From Verrucomicrobiales bacterium (lineage in GTDB: Bacteria; Verrucomicrobiota; Verrucomicrobiia; Limisphaerales; UBA9464), in assembly GCA_027488845.1 (NCBI GenBank), contig JAIYBC010000066.1, positions 16,442 through 80,441 of the forward strand: a stretch of 64,000 nt of DNA, read 5' to 3'. Every line of letters starts with the position of its first letter. Within the stretch, counting starts at the first letter, position 1. Positions 35,516 to 44,461 of the stretch are shown piece by piece. Below the pieces are notes generated by a model. The model had not been told where the DNA came from. It worked only from the letters and a program-made list of their open reading frames with translations, and ran no database searches. The translations under genes and the position numbers were made by a program.

Positions 35516-36934
35516 TCAGTCGGTCCGGATTCCCGGGGGACGAATGCCCCGGCCAACCCGTGGCGGGGACGAATCGCCGAGGTCGTCGCGCATGGCCTCC
35601 GCAAGTGAACTCAGGTGGGACACGACCTCCGGATGGAGTCCGGCGACGTCCCGCGATTCGGTTGGATCGGTCGAAAGATCGTACAACGAAAGGCCGATCT
35701 GACCGTTTCGGAGCACGCCCGGCCATCCGCCCGATCCGGTCTTCTCGAGGACCAGGTGTGGGTGTGGAAAATGGAGTTTCCAACGGCCTGCGCGTACGGC
35801 GTCGAGGTGGGTTCCCCAGTACATGAACTGCGCCCGACGCGGCGCCCGTGCGTTCCTTTCCTGGAAGAGCAGGGGAGACAGGTCGCCGCCGTCGATCACC
35901 GGCCTGGCGGGGATCGAAGCACCCGACACGTGGGCGAGCGTCGGAAGGAGGTCGATGGTTCCCGCCACCTCCCGGCAGACCGTTCCGGACGGAATCCTCC
36001 CCGGCCATCGGAAGATCGCCGGCACGCGCATGCCTCCCTCGAAGCTGGTGCCTTTCGTCCCCCGCAGGCCGCCGGTGGAACCCGCGTGGTCGCCGTACAC
36101 CGACCAGGGACCGTTGTCCGACGTGAAGATGACCAGGGTCTCCCGGTCCAGCCGCTCCTCTTTCAGGGTCTGCATCACGGTCCCGACCGAGGCGTCGATT
36201 TCGTGGATCACGTCCGCATAGCTTCCGAGACCGGTGCGGCCGGCGAATTCCGGCGAGGGGAAGATGGGGACGTGCGGCATGCTGTGGGCAAGGTACAGGA
36301 AGAACGGGCGGTCCCGGTTGCGTCGGATGAAGTCCACGGACCGCTGTGTGTAGCGCCGCGTCAGCCGGGCCTGTTCCGGCATCGTCTCCGCCACCCGTTC
36401 ACCGTCGTAGAGCGGCAGGTCCGGATACTGGCGAGCCGTCGGGTGATGCGGCCACATGTCGTTCGAGTACGGCAGTCCCAGCCATTCGTCGAACCCATGC
36501 CGCGTGGGCAGGAACGCAGGCGAGTCCCCGAGATGCCATTTGCCGACGATCGCGGTCGAGTAGGCACGCGTCTTGAGGAGCTCCGCGATGGTGGTCTCGG
36601 CTGCCGAAAGGCCGGTCTTCGAACCCGGGCCAAGCGCGCCTTGGATCCCGACCCTTCCTGGGTAGCAGCCGGTGAGCAACGCGGCACGGGACGCGGAACA
36701 CACGGCTTGGCCCACGTAGAAGTCCGTGAACCGCATGCCCTGCGCGGCGAGGCGGTCGATGTTCGGGGTCGGGATGCGCGAGCCGTAGCAGCCGAGGTCG
36801 CCGTAGCCGAGGTCGTCGCAGAAGATGAGGACCACGTTCGGCGTCCGGCGGGAGGTTTCCGCGGCCTTCAGGCGGAATCCGGCGACGAGCGGGAGGAGGA
36901 TCAGGAATCGGAGTGCGACTTGGGACCAACGCAT
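35516..36934 (-). CDS. Exported arylsulfatase-type sulfatase
   Basis: A 472-residue sulfatase with signal peptide (ALRFLILLPLVAGFRLKA). The calcium-binding N-terminus VVLIFCDDLGYGDLGCYGS and the formylglycine signature CSASR (Cys79 to Arg83, fitting C-x-P/A-x-R) mark family S1. Other active-site text: AIVGKWHLGD, LAHSMPHVPIF, VIFTSDNGPW, GLRGTKGTSFEGGMRVPAI. It is close to the N-acetylgalactosamine-6-sulfatase/arylsulfatase A type. Divergent from a second sulfatase (95 bp between), so a shared promoter region is likely. Substrate probably a sulfated polysaccharide, not determinable here. Confidence 0.9.
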   Translation of the reverse strand: MRWSQVALRFLILLPLVAGFRLKAAETSRRTPNVVLIFCDDLGYGDLGCYGSRIPTPNIDRLAAQGMRFTDFYVGQAVCSASRAALLTGCYPGRVGIQGALGPGSKTGLSAAETTIAELLKTRAYSTAIVGKWHLGDSPAFLPTRHGFDEWLGLPYSNDMWPHHPTARQYPDLPLYDGERVAETMPEQARLTRRYTQRSVDFIRRNRDRPFFLYLAHSMPHVPIFPSPEFAGRTGLGSYADVIHEIDASVGTVMQTLKEERLDRETLVIFTSDNGPWSVYGDHAGSTGGLRGTKGTSFEGGMRVPAIFRWPGRIPSGTVCREVAGTIDLLPTLAHVSGASIPARPVIDGGDLSPLLFQERNARAPRRAQFMYWGTHLDAVRAGRWKLHFPHPHLVLEKTGSGGWPGVLRNGQIGLSLYDLSTDPTESRDVAGLHPEVVSHLSSLAEAMRDDLGDSSPPRVGRGIRPPGIRTD

Positions 36935-37028
36935 GGTGCTGGGCCCATCGGGCGCCTTCGATGGGGCCGGCTGCAAGTCCGGAGAGGCTGGCGGTGCATT
37001 TTGCTCCCGATCCGAGAAATCCGGCCAC

Positions 37029-38636
37029 ATGCTTCGCCCGATGAACTCCCCCTCGATGCTCCGGTTCCTCGGAGGGTTCCGACGCTTCCTGCCCCTGCTG
37101 ACCGCGCTTCTGTCGGCCGCTGGATCGAGGACGGATGCCGCCCCCAGCCAACCCAACATCCTGTTCATCCTCAGCGACGACCATGCGGCCAAGGCCATCA
37201 GCGCCTACGGCAGCCCGTGGAACAAGACTCCCGGATTGGATCGGTTGGCGCGGGAAGGCATGCGGCTGGACCGCTGCTACGCGGTGAATTCCATCTGCAC
37301 ACCCAGCCGCGCATCGATCCTCACCGGCCAATACGGCCATCGGAACGGCGTTCCGGTCTTCAACAACCTCGATCCTTCCGCGACGACCGTCGCCCACCGG
37401 TTGCGGCAGGCCGGTTACCACACGGCCATGTTGGGCAAGTGGCACCTGGGGTCCGAACCCCAGGGCTTCGACGAATGGAACATCCTCCCGGGGCAGGGCC
37501 GCTACCAGGACCCGGTGTTCTACGACCGCGACGGCCACCGCATCTACCGCGGACACGTCTCGGACGTCACGACGGACCTCGCGATCCGGATGCTGGAGAA
37601 GCGCCCGAAGGACAAGCCGTTCTTCCTGATGTGCCATCACAAGGCTCCCCATCGGAATTGGTCTCCGGCGGAGCGGCACCGGCTCCAGTTCGCCGGAAGG
37701 GAGATCGCCGAGCCCGCGACGCTGCGCGACGACTACCGCGGTCGGTCGGATGCCTTGAGGCAGCAGCGCCAGAGCGTCTTCCGCGACCTGACCCGCAGGG
37801 ACCTCAAGCTGGTCCCGCCGACGGATCTCCCAGCCAAGGGCGTGGGTGCATGGCTGGATGAGGTGCCCGATGAAGTGGTGGTTCCCTCGGCGACGGGGCC
37901 GTTGACCCTCCGAGGCGAGGCGCTCGACCGGTGGAAGTACCAGCGCTACATGCAGGACTACCTCGCCTGCGTGCAGGGAGTGGACGATGGCGTCGGCCGG
38001 TTGCTCGACTGGCTGGACAGCCAAGGACTGCGTGAGAACACGGTCGTGATCTACACCAGCGACCAAGGCTTCTTCCTCGGCGAGCACGGGCTCTATGACA
38101 AGCGGTTCATGTATGAGCCCTCCATCCGGATGCCGTTCCTGATCCGTTGGCCGGGCGTGATCGCCGCCGGTTCCACGAGCGAAGCGTTGTCCATCAACTG
38201 CGACTTCGCACCGACCTTCCTCGAGATGGCGGGTGCCCCGGCGGCTCCGGAAATGCAGGGGCGGAGCCTGGTCCCCATCCTGAAGGGCCGCCGTCCCGCC
38301 GACTGGCGATCCGGGTTCTACTACCGCTACTACCACGATCCCGGCCACCACGACACGCGGGCGCACTACGGGATCCGGACCGACACCCACAAGCTGATCC
38401 ACTACTGGAAGCTGGACCAGTGGGAGATGTACGACCTCGTCGCGGACCCGGACGAGATGACCAACCGGGTCGCCGATCCCTCCATGGCCGCGGTGTTGAC
38501 CGACCTCAAGTCGAGGCTCGTGACGGAACGGCAGCGGCTCGGCGACACCAACCAGTTCGCCAACCTGCTTCCCCGTGACACGGTGGACCAGCGGCCGAAG
38601 CAGATGGACCGGAAGCATCCGGATTCCGAACTCTGA
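37029..38636 (+). CDS. Exported sulfatase, iduronate/heparan-type length
   Basis: A 535-residue sulfatase with signal peptide (FLPLLTALLSAAGSRTDA). The opening NILFILSDDHAAKAISAYGS, the formylglycine signature CTPSR (Cys90), GYHTAMLGKWHLGSEPQGFD, CHHKAPHRNWSP and YTSDQGFFLGEHGLYDKRFMYE fit the N-sulfoglucosamine sulfohydrolase/choline-sulfatase side of S1. Starts at 37029, 37041 and 37056 are all in frame. Convergent with the FGE gene and divergent from the first sulfatase, so the three form one functional group. Confidence 0.9.
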   Translation: MLRPMNSPSMLRFLGGFRRFLPLLTALLSAAGSRTDAAPSQPNILFILSDDHAAKAISAYGSPWNKTPGLDRLAREGMRLDRCYAVNSICTPSRASILTGQYGHRNGVPVFNNLDPSATTVAHRLRQAGYHTAMLGKWHLGSEPQGFDEWNILPGQGRYQDPVFYDRDGHRIYRGHVSDVTTDLAIRMLEKRPKDKPFFLMCHHKAPHRNWSPAERHRLQFAGREIAEPATLRDDYRGRSDALRQQRQSVFRDLTRRDLKLVPPTDLPAKGVGAWLDEVPDEVVVPSATGPLTLRGEALDRWKYQRYMQDYLACVQGVDDGVGRLLDWLDSQGLRENTVVIYTSDQGFFLGEHGLYDKRFMYEPSIRMPFLIRWPGVIAAGSTSEALSINCDFAPTFLEMAGAPAAPEMQGRSLVPILKGRRPADWRSGFYYRYYHDPGHHDTRAHYGIRTDTHKLIHYWKLDQWEMYDLVADPDEMTNRVADPSMAAVLTDLKSRLVTERQRLGDTNQFANLLPRDTVDQRPKQMDRKHPDSEL

Positions 38637-38813
38637 GACGCACGCAGGCGGAAGTGACCTTTGCTCCAGACGTCATCGCCGCGGTGGAGCGGTTGGTGAT
38701 CCGCGGATCTTGCGATGGCAAAAGAACACCGTCTGTAGGTCTCCGTCTCGGCTGCGGTTCCGGTTCACGGTTGGCGACTCGCTCCCGGTTGAGGGGAAAA
38801 GGCTCATCCGGCC

Positions 38814-39974
38814 CTACGAAGCGGGTACGGCAGGCGTTCTCGGAACAGCGACTCGGACGCAGCGGAAACCGACATGGTTGGAGCCCGTGTCGACGGCGCC
38901 CTTGCCGCGGGTTCCGAGGAGGAACCTCGAGCAGTATTGGGCCGAACAGAGGAAGGAACCTCCGCGGTGCACCCGCTTCCGTACGCCCGGTTCGTCGGGG
39001 TCGAAGCTGGTGGGAGGACCTTGGGGATTGACCTCGGAAGCGACCGCGGCGAGCCGGTAGGTGTCGGGGCGATACCAGTCGGAACACCACTCCCAGACAT
39101 TGCCGGACATGTCCCGAAGGCCGTAGCCGTTTGGCGGGAAACTCCCCACGGGAGCCGCTCCCCGGAAGCCGTCCTCGCCGTTGTCCCCGCCCGGGAAGGG
39201 GCCTTGGAACGCGTTGCATTGCCAACGTCCGTCGACGAGCAGCGTGTTTCCCCATGGGTAGGGCTGGCTTTCGAGCCCACCGCGCGCGGCGCGTTCCCAT
39301 TCCGCCTCGGTCGGCAAACGCTTCCCAGCCCACCGTGCGTAGGTTTCGGCATCCTCGAAGGCCACATGGACCACCGGATTTCGCATCCTTCCCTCGATGG
39401 AGGATCCGGGTCCTTCGGGATGACGCCAGCTGGCGCCGGGCACATAGCGCCACCAGGCGAGTGGATTCTCGTGGGTGACGGGTTCGGTCGGCGGATGGAA
39501 CACGACCGAGCCCGGCACCAGAAGGGAGGGGTCGGCATCCGGGAACTCGGCCGGATCTGGGCGCCGTTCGGCCACGGTGACATAGCCGGTGGCGTCGGCG
39601 AATCGCCGGAACTCCTCGTTGGTGACCTCCGTGCGGTCCATCCAAAAGCCGTCCACACGCACACGGTGGGCGGGGCCTGAGTCCCGGAATCCGTCGACCA
39701 GGCCGCTACAGACGGGTTCGCCGGGCTGAAGCCGTGAACGGACCGCCGAGATGGAGGCGTCGTCGGGGCCTCCCATCCAGAACTCTCCGCCCGGGATCCA
39801 CACCATGCCGTCGTCGGCCACGGACCCCATCGCCACCGTGTTGGTGGCGATTACCGGCGCCGGGGACGGCTGGACAGGGGAAGCCGGTTCCGAAGGCCCG
39901 CATCCCGTCAGCAGGGCGGCGAACAGCGCCGCGATCCGGTGCGGCTTCGCACTTTGGCGAGGGCCACGCTTCAT
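38814..39974 (-). CDS. Lipoprotein formylglycine-generating enzyme (SUMF1/FGE)
   Basis: A 386-residue FGE-sulfatase domain protein with a lipobox (ALLTGC, Cys25), so it is predicted to be exported and lipid-anchored. Domain text: MVWIPGGEFWMGG, GFWMDRTEVTNEEFRRFADA, NPVVHVAFEDAETYARWAGK, RLPTEAEWERAARGG, DMSGNVWEWCSDWY. The C-terminal motif RGGSFLCSAQYCSRF holds Cys343 and Cys348, the C-x4-C pair that binds copper(I) and does the oxidation in genuine FGE. Many paralogues in this family lack it. It should convert the Cys of CSASR/CTPSR to formylglycine. It follows the EboE-like gene by 14 bp. Confidence 0.88.
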   Translation of the reverse strand: MKRGPRQSAKPHRIAALFAALLTGCGPSEPASPVQPSPAPVIATNTVAMGSVADDGMVWIPGGEFWMGGPDDASISAVRSRLQPGEPVCSGLVDGFRDSGPAHRVRVDGFWMDRTEVTNEEFRRFADATGYVTVAERRPDPAEFPDADPSLLVPGSVVFHPPTEPVTHENPLAWWRYVPGASWRHPEGPGSSIEGRMRNPVVHVAFEDAETYARWAGKRLPTEAEWERAARGGLESQPYPWGNTLLVDGRWQCNAFQGPFPGGDNGEDGFRGAAPVGSFPPNGYGLRDMSGNVWEWCSDWYRPDTYRLAAVASEVNPQGPPTSFDPDEPGVRKRVHRGGSFLCSAQYCSRFLLGTRGKGAVDTGSNHVGFRCVRVAVPRTPAVPAS

Positions 39975-39988
39975 GGGACCGGCCACGT

Positions 39989-41164
39989 TCAAGGCCTTTG
40001 AAAACCGCGCTCGGCAAAGCGGGCGAGCGTCCACTCGTATTCGCCGACCAGCTGGTCGACGACGTTGCGGTGCTTCAGGTCCGCGGGCATGACCTCCCAG
40101 GTGTAGGTCTCCATCTCGAAATGCTGGCAGAGGGAAGGCTGTTGACGGAGGACGTCCAGCACGCCGGTGAGGTGGTCGGCCGTGGTGCCGAACAGCGGCG
40201 TCGGAGCGGCGTGGAGCGGGATGTGGAAATGGATGCGCCACTCGCGTTCGAACTGCGGGCCGTCCGAGGGCAGGGTCGCCAAGGCCTCGTCGAGGTCCCC
40301 GTAACGCACCAGTTCGCCATCCGGGCGGCGTTCGATCACCTGGTGGAAGTAGATGTCGTCCGCGAAGCGCGCCAAGGCCTCGCGCGCCTCCGGGGTGGGG
40401 CGTACGGAGAGGGCGTTGCTGAGGTGGATCTTGCTGATGCGGATGCCGGCGCGGGTCAGGCGCGCGAGCGCCTCCTGGGGGCGTTCGTATTCGATCGCGA
40501 GGTGGCAGCAGTCGTAGTTGACGCCGAGGTGCGCATCGAGGCGGAGGTCCCCGGGGCGGTCCGCGCGCATGAGATGGAAGAACTCGACGCATTCCGGGGT
40601 GGACTCGAGGTGGCAGAGCGGTTCCGGTTCGAGGCCGAGATGGAGGTCCTTGCCGGTCTCGCGGGAGAGCCGTTCCAGGAACTCGACGCAGCGCCACAGT
40701 TGGTCGCGCGCCGTCTGGAGTTCGCGTTGGCTTCTCCGGAAGCCCTTGAACGAAACCGGCACCGTGCTCACCGAGCCCGACACGCCTTCGGGCACCAGCT
40801 GCGCAAGGATCCGGAACAGCCGTTCGGTGTAGGCGAGCCGTTCCGGTTGGCACCAGTCGGGGGCGTAGACCTGTTCCTTGACCCGGCCGCCATGGAATCG
40901 GCCGTAGGGGAATCCGTTGATCGTGAAGACGTAGGCGTCGTGCCGGGCGAGCCAACGCCGGAAGGCTTCCAACGTGCCCGGGTTGGAAAGCTCCGTGGCG
41001 GCGACGTCCCCAAGTCGGAGGCCGATCGCGTAGGGGCGTTCGCCTCCGATCCTGCGTCGTACCGCGAGTGTATGCTTCTCCAGCCCCGCGAAGGTCTCGG
41101 CCCACGTCTCGCCCCGGTGGATGTTCGTGCAGTAGGCCAGATGGACGCCGTGGGTGAGTTGCAT
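39989..41164 (-). CDS. eboE: EboE-like xylose-isomerase-fold metabolite traffic protein
   Basis: A 391-residue TIM-barrel protein of the sugar phosphate isomerase/epimerase superfamily. The N-terminal text HLAYCTNIHRGETWAETFAG, YAIGLRLGDVAATEL, YVFTINGFPYGRFHG and VKEQVYAPDW, with GSVSTVPVSFKG, matches what I recall of EboE, part of the eboABCDEF cluster proposed to move a metabolite to the periplasm. Metal-type residues lie in LGLEPEPLCHLES and GVNYDCCHLAIEYE. No other ebo gene adjoins it; an EboD-like gene lies at 49.9 kb. ATG 41164 is chosen, as the upstream frame is antisense to the lamin-tail gene. Confidence 0.72.
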   Translation of the reverse strand: MQLTHGVHLAYCTNIHRGETWAETFAGLEKHTLAVRRRIGGERPYAIGLRLGDVAATELSNPGTLEAFRRWLARHDAYVFTINGFPYGRFHGGRVKEQVYAPDWCQPERLAYTERLFRILAQLVPEGVSGSVSTVPVSFKGFRRSQRELQTARDQLWRCVEFLERLSRETGKDLHLGLEPEPLCHLESTPECVEFFHLMRADRPGDLRLDAHLGVNYDCCHLAIEYERPQEALARLTRAGIRISKIHLSNALSVRPTPEAREALARFADDIYFHQVIERRPDGELVRYGDLDEALATLPSDGPQFEREWRIHFHIPLHAAPTPLFGTTADHLTGVLDVLRQQPSLCQHFEMETYTWEVMPADLKHRNVVDQLVGEYEWTLARFAERGFQRP

Positions 41165-41248
41165 GGCGGGAGATTGCACCGTGGTGACGTCCCGGGAAAA
41201 AGGAAAAGCCCTCCTTTGCCGGGCATGGATATGGCTTAGGATCCCTCC

Positions 41249-43066
41249 GTGATTCGAAGCGGCACCTTGGCGGTCCTGTTGTTTCTCGGGTGGATGGCGG
41301 ACGTGAGCCACGCGCAATCGGTGGTGATCAGTGAGATCCTGTACCAACCGCCCGGAGGCACTGATTTCGCAGAGGCGGAATTCGTCGAACTGCTGAACCC
41401 GGGCTCCTCCCCGACCCAACTCGGCGGCGCCACCTTCACCGCTGGAATCACCTATACCTTCCCGGCCGGTACGGTGCTGGCGCCCGGCGCCCGAATCGTG
41501 GTGGGAAGGAACCTCGCCCTCTTGCGTTCCCGCTATGGCACCCTGCCGGGGCTGATGTCGTCCGCCTTTTCGGGGGCGCTGAACAACTCAGGCGAGAACC
41601 TGACCCTGAGCTCGGCGGCCGGCACTGTGTTGGCCACCGTCCGGTTCGCCGCCAGTGGCGACTGGCCCGTCCGACCCGCGGGAAACGGCGGCTCCGTCGA
41701 ACTCGTGGATCCGCGCGGTCCGCAGTCGGACGCCGCCAACTGGCGTGCGTCGGCAGAATACCTGGGAAGCCCCGGTACCGCCGGATCCGGGCCCTTGAAC
41801 CGCGTGGTCGTCAACGAACTGCTCGCCCACACCGATCCGCCGCTCGAGGACGCCGTCGAACTCCACAACCGCACCGACTCCCCGATCGACGTCGGTGGCT
41901 GGTATCTTTCCAACTCGATGGAGGATCCCCTGAGGTTCCGTATTCCCGCCGGGACCGTGGTTCCTGCACGCGGTTTCCGCGTGGTCTACGAGTACCAGTT
42001 CAATCCGGCCAATCCTCCCGCCGGACGCACCGCCTTCACCTTCGGCGCCGCACGGGGCGACGACGTCGTGCTGCTTTCCGCGGACGCCGCGGGCAATCCC
42101 CTGCGCTGGGAGGATGACCAATCGTTCCCGGCGAGTCCCAACGGCGTCAGCTTCGGCCGGCATCCGGATGGAGAGGGCCCGTTCCTGCTGATGTCCCGGA
42201 CGAGCCTCGGCACCGCGATCTCCAACACCGACCCGGAGTTCTGGATCGAGTTCTTCCGACAAGGTGCCGGTGCCGCGAACCCGCGGCATGCGCTCGGACC
42301 GGTGGTGTTCGAACGGATCCGGTATTCGGCCGCCGCGGACGGGATCGAGTTTGTCGAACTCAGAAACGTCGGGGACATCGAGGTGCCGCTCTATGATCCG
42401 GCCTACCCGACCAACACCTGGGGATTGGAGGGTGGCGTGACCTTCCGGTTTCCCGAGGGTCTGATCCTCGCTCCCGGCGGCCGCATCGTCGTGGCCAGTA
42501 CGACCAATGCGGCGGCGGTACGGTCTCTCCTTTCCCTTCCGGCCTCCGTGCCTGTGGTCGGACCGTATTCCGGTCAGCTGTCGTCGGAAGGCGAGCGGAT
42601 CCAACTGGTCCGTCCGGACACCCCTCAGCTCCCTCCGAGGGAGGACGCGGGTTTCGTCCCGTATTACGTGGTGGAGCAGATCGACTACTCGGCTTCTTCG
42701 CCTTGGCCTGTCCTTGGAACTCCCGGAAGCCAGCTCATCCGACGCAGGGCGGTAGCCGAACCCGGATACCTGGCATCCAACTGGGAGTCCGCGCCGGTGG
42801 AGTCGGTCCCGCCGCGGGTGGATGTGGCGGTCTCGGGATGGAACGCCGGCGTCCTGAGGCTTCAGGCGACCGGTCCGAGCGGGTCGGCCTTCCGGATCCA
42901 GTCCGTGGCGATCTCGGGAACCGGGGTGGTGACGGTCCTGGCGGACTCGGCCACCGGAACCTTTTCGCCGGCCACTGGCGTGGTGCAGCCCGATGGCCGA
43001 TTCCGTGTGGAGGTCGAAGTCCCGGCAGGTTCCGTCGGCGCGCTGTTCCGGGCCTTGCTCCCATGA
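41249..43066 (+). CDS. Exported protein with three lamin-tail domains
   Basis: A 605-residue secreted protein with signal peptide (SGTLAVLLFLGWMADVSHAQ); start is GTG 41249. Three lamin-tail (LTD) immunoglobulin-like modules are seen: VISEILYQPPGGTDFAEAEF (near 25), VVVNELLAHTDPPLEDAVEL (near 186), and the one with GIEFVELRNVGDIEVPLYDP (near 365). Each has the LxxxG and PxGTVLAPGARIVV edges. Pro/Arg-rich linkers and a beta-rich C-terminus (about 520-605) follow. No PEP-CTERM or sorting motif was seen. In Verrucomicrobiota such domains usually sit in large surface or CotH-type proteins; the role here is unknown. Confidence 0.8.
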   Translation: MIRSGTLAVLLFLGWMADVSHAQSVVISEILYQPPGGTDFAEAEFVELLNPGSSPTQLGGATFTAGITYTFPAGTVLAPGARIVVGRNLALLRSRYGTLPGLMSSAFSGALNNSGENLTLSSAAGTVLATVRFAASGDWPVRPAGNGGSVELVDPRGPQSDAANWRASAEYLGSPGTAGSGPLNRVVVNELLAHTDPPLEDAVELHNRTDSPIDVGGWYLSNSMEDPLRFRIPAGTVVPARGFRVVYEYQFNPANPPAGRTAFTFGAARGDDVVLLSADAAGNPLRWEDDQSFPASPNGVSFGRHPDGEGPFLLMSRTSLGTAISNTDPEFWIEFFRQGAGAANPRHALGPVVFERIRYSAAADGIEFVELRNVGDIEVPLYDPAYPTNTWGLEGGVTFRFPEGLILAPGGRIVVASTTNAAAVRSLLSLPASVPVVGPYSGQLSSEGERIQLVRPDTPQLPPREDAGFVPYYVVEQIDYSASSPWPVLGTPGSQLIRRRAVAEPGYLASNWESAPVESVPPRVDVAVSGWNAGVLRLQATGPSGSAFRIQSVAISGTGVVTVLADSATGTFSPATGVVQPDGRFRVEVEVPAGSVGALFRALLP

Positions 43067-43095
43067 AAAAGGCCGCCCCTCCAGTGGGCGGCCTT
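43066..43095 (-). terminator. Intrinsic terminator after the ThuA gene
   Basis: A perfect 10 bp stem (43069-43078 with 43086-43095), a 7-base loop, and a run of T on the minus strand. It lies between the convergent stops of the lamin-tail and ThuA genes, and may act on both strands. Confidence 0.85.
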
Positions 43096-43118
43096 GATGC
43101 GCGGAAGCGTTCGAGGGA

Positions 43119-44096
43119 TCAGTGCAGCTCGTGTGATTCCACCTTCACGCCCTTCTTGTAGCCCTTGAATCCGAACGGTGACGGATCGAACTCGCCGACC
43201 GGGGTGACATCCGCCGACTTCGGCACCTCGAGTCCCGTGAGGTGGTACGCGGCGTTCACGAAGAGGCGACGGAGATCGTCGCTTCGCATGTCGCTGGCCG
43301 CGCCGATCGTGGAGGCGAGGACCTTGGAGGTCGCGCCCGTCGGGGTCTTGTAGTCCCGGAGCCAGACCAGAGGCATCACGGCCTTCTTCAGGTTGGGCGG
43401 ATCGGTCGGCTTCATGCCGGTCAGCACCTGTCCATGCAGGAGCACCGTGGCGTCGGACGGGAAGTCGGGGTTCACGCCGTAGACGTCGGTCGGCCCGAAG
43501 ACGTCGTTCACGCCGCGCAGGAGCGGGTGACTGCGGTTTTTGCCGTCGATCACGCCCCGTGTGGCCTCGCGACCGTGGTCACCATGATGGTAGGTCCAGG
43601 TCTCACCGACCGTCATGCCGCCAAAACCGCCACCCTTCGCGGTCCACGAGTATTTCGCGAACGGGCTCTGCTTGTTGCGCTCGTAGTTGAAGGAATGGGT
43701 CGCGGTGCGCAACACCATCATGGGCTTCCCGGAGTCCAGGTAGGCCACGAACTTCGCCATGTCCTCGTCGGGAAGCTCACGGAAGCGGAACTGGTTGATG
43801 ACGAGATCCGCGCCGGCGAGAAGGTGCATGCCGGGGACGTTGGTCTGGTTGTCCGGATTGATCGTCCCATCGGGATCCTGGCTGAAGAGGACGGTACACC
43901 GGAATCCATGCCGTTGGCTCAGGATCTTGCCAAGCTGGGGCAATCCCTCTTCGGACCGGTATTCCTCATCCCCGCTCAGCATCACCACGTGCTTGCCGTT
44001 GGAGGTGCCTGCCTTGGGTTCGTAGGTCACCCATTGGGCGGCTTGGGCGTAGAGGCCGGTGGCTACCAGCAGCGCGGAGGTCAGGAATGATTTCAT
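43119..44096 (-). CDS. Exported ThuA-domain protein
   Basis: A 325-residue protein with signal peptide (SFLTSALLVATGLYAQA). The ThuA glutamine-amidotransferase-like fold is shown by KHVVMLSGDEEYRSEEGLPQ, DLVINQFRFRELPDEDMAKF, KPMMVLRTATHSF and THE later SHPLLRGVNDVFGPTDVYGV. The family (trehalose utilisation in origin) is expanded in PVC bacteria as secreted proteins next to dehydrogenases, without a proven reaction. A nucleophile Cys of class I amidotransferases is not evident. Confidence 0.82.
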   Translation of the reverse strand: MKSFLTSALLVATGLYAQAAQWVTYEPKAGTSNGKHVVMLSGDEEYRSEEGLPQLGKILSQRHGFRCTVLFSQDPDGTINPDNQTNVPGMHLLAGADLVINQFRFRELPDEDMAKFVAYLDSGKPMMVLRTATHSFNYERNKQSPFAKYSWTAKGGGFGGMTVGETWTYHHGDHGREATRGVIDGKNRSHPLLRGVNDVFGPTDVYGVNPDFPSDATVLLHGQVLTGMKPTDPPNLKKAVMPLVWLRDYKTPTGATSKVLASTIGAASDMRSDDLRRLFVNAAYHLTGLEVPKSADVTPVGEFDPSPFGFKGYKKGVKVESHELH

Positions 44097-44461
44097 CGGG
44101 TGTAGGTGGAGTGATTGAAACAACGTTCACGCCCATCGACCAGCCCCGGATGCGGCAGATTCAATCCGACGGCTCGGTTCCACCTGTGCCACCCGGCACC
44201 TTCAGGTGGGGCTCCAGTGTGCCAAAGGTGGCACAAGCCGCCCTGCGCCGTGTGTTTTCAGCGGGGGCCGGAGCGGGTGGAGAGCCCCAAAAATGGGCTG
44301 GCGGCGGCCAATTGCGGTGCAGGGGGCGGGTGGGGAAGAGCTGGCCCCGAGGCTGCTTAACAGGTGCAAACAAACCGGAACCCCACGTGTCCGGCGTGGA
44401 ATCCGCGAGGCCGGTTTCCAGTGAACAATTGCGGTTCGGTGGACTCCAAACAGCAACGATC
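44097..44461 (+). other. Intergenic leader upstream of the sigma factor with two hairpins
   Basis: No gene is supported in these 365 bases. Two inverted repeats stand out: a nested hairpin at 44180-44209 (7 bp outer stem, 4 bp inner stem) and a perfect 7 bp stem with 4-base loop at 44218-44235. Both contain the same GTGCCA/TGGCAC-type words, which could be protein sites rather than RNA structure. They lie about 230-280 bases before the sigma-factor ATG and about 85-140 bases from the ThuA ATG. Confidence 0.45.

Noticed and set aside
36399..38618. A 739-residue open frame on the minus strand
   Set aside because: Antisense to the second sulfatase, which has an intact CTPSR signature.
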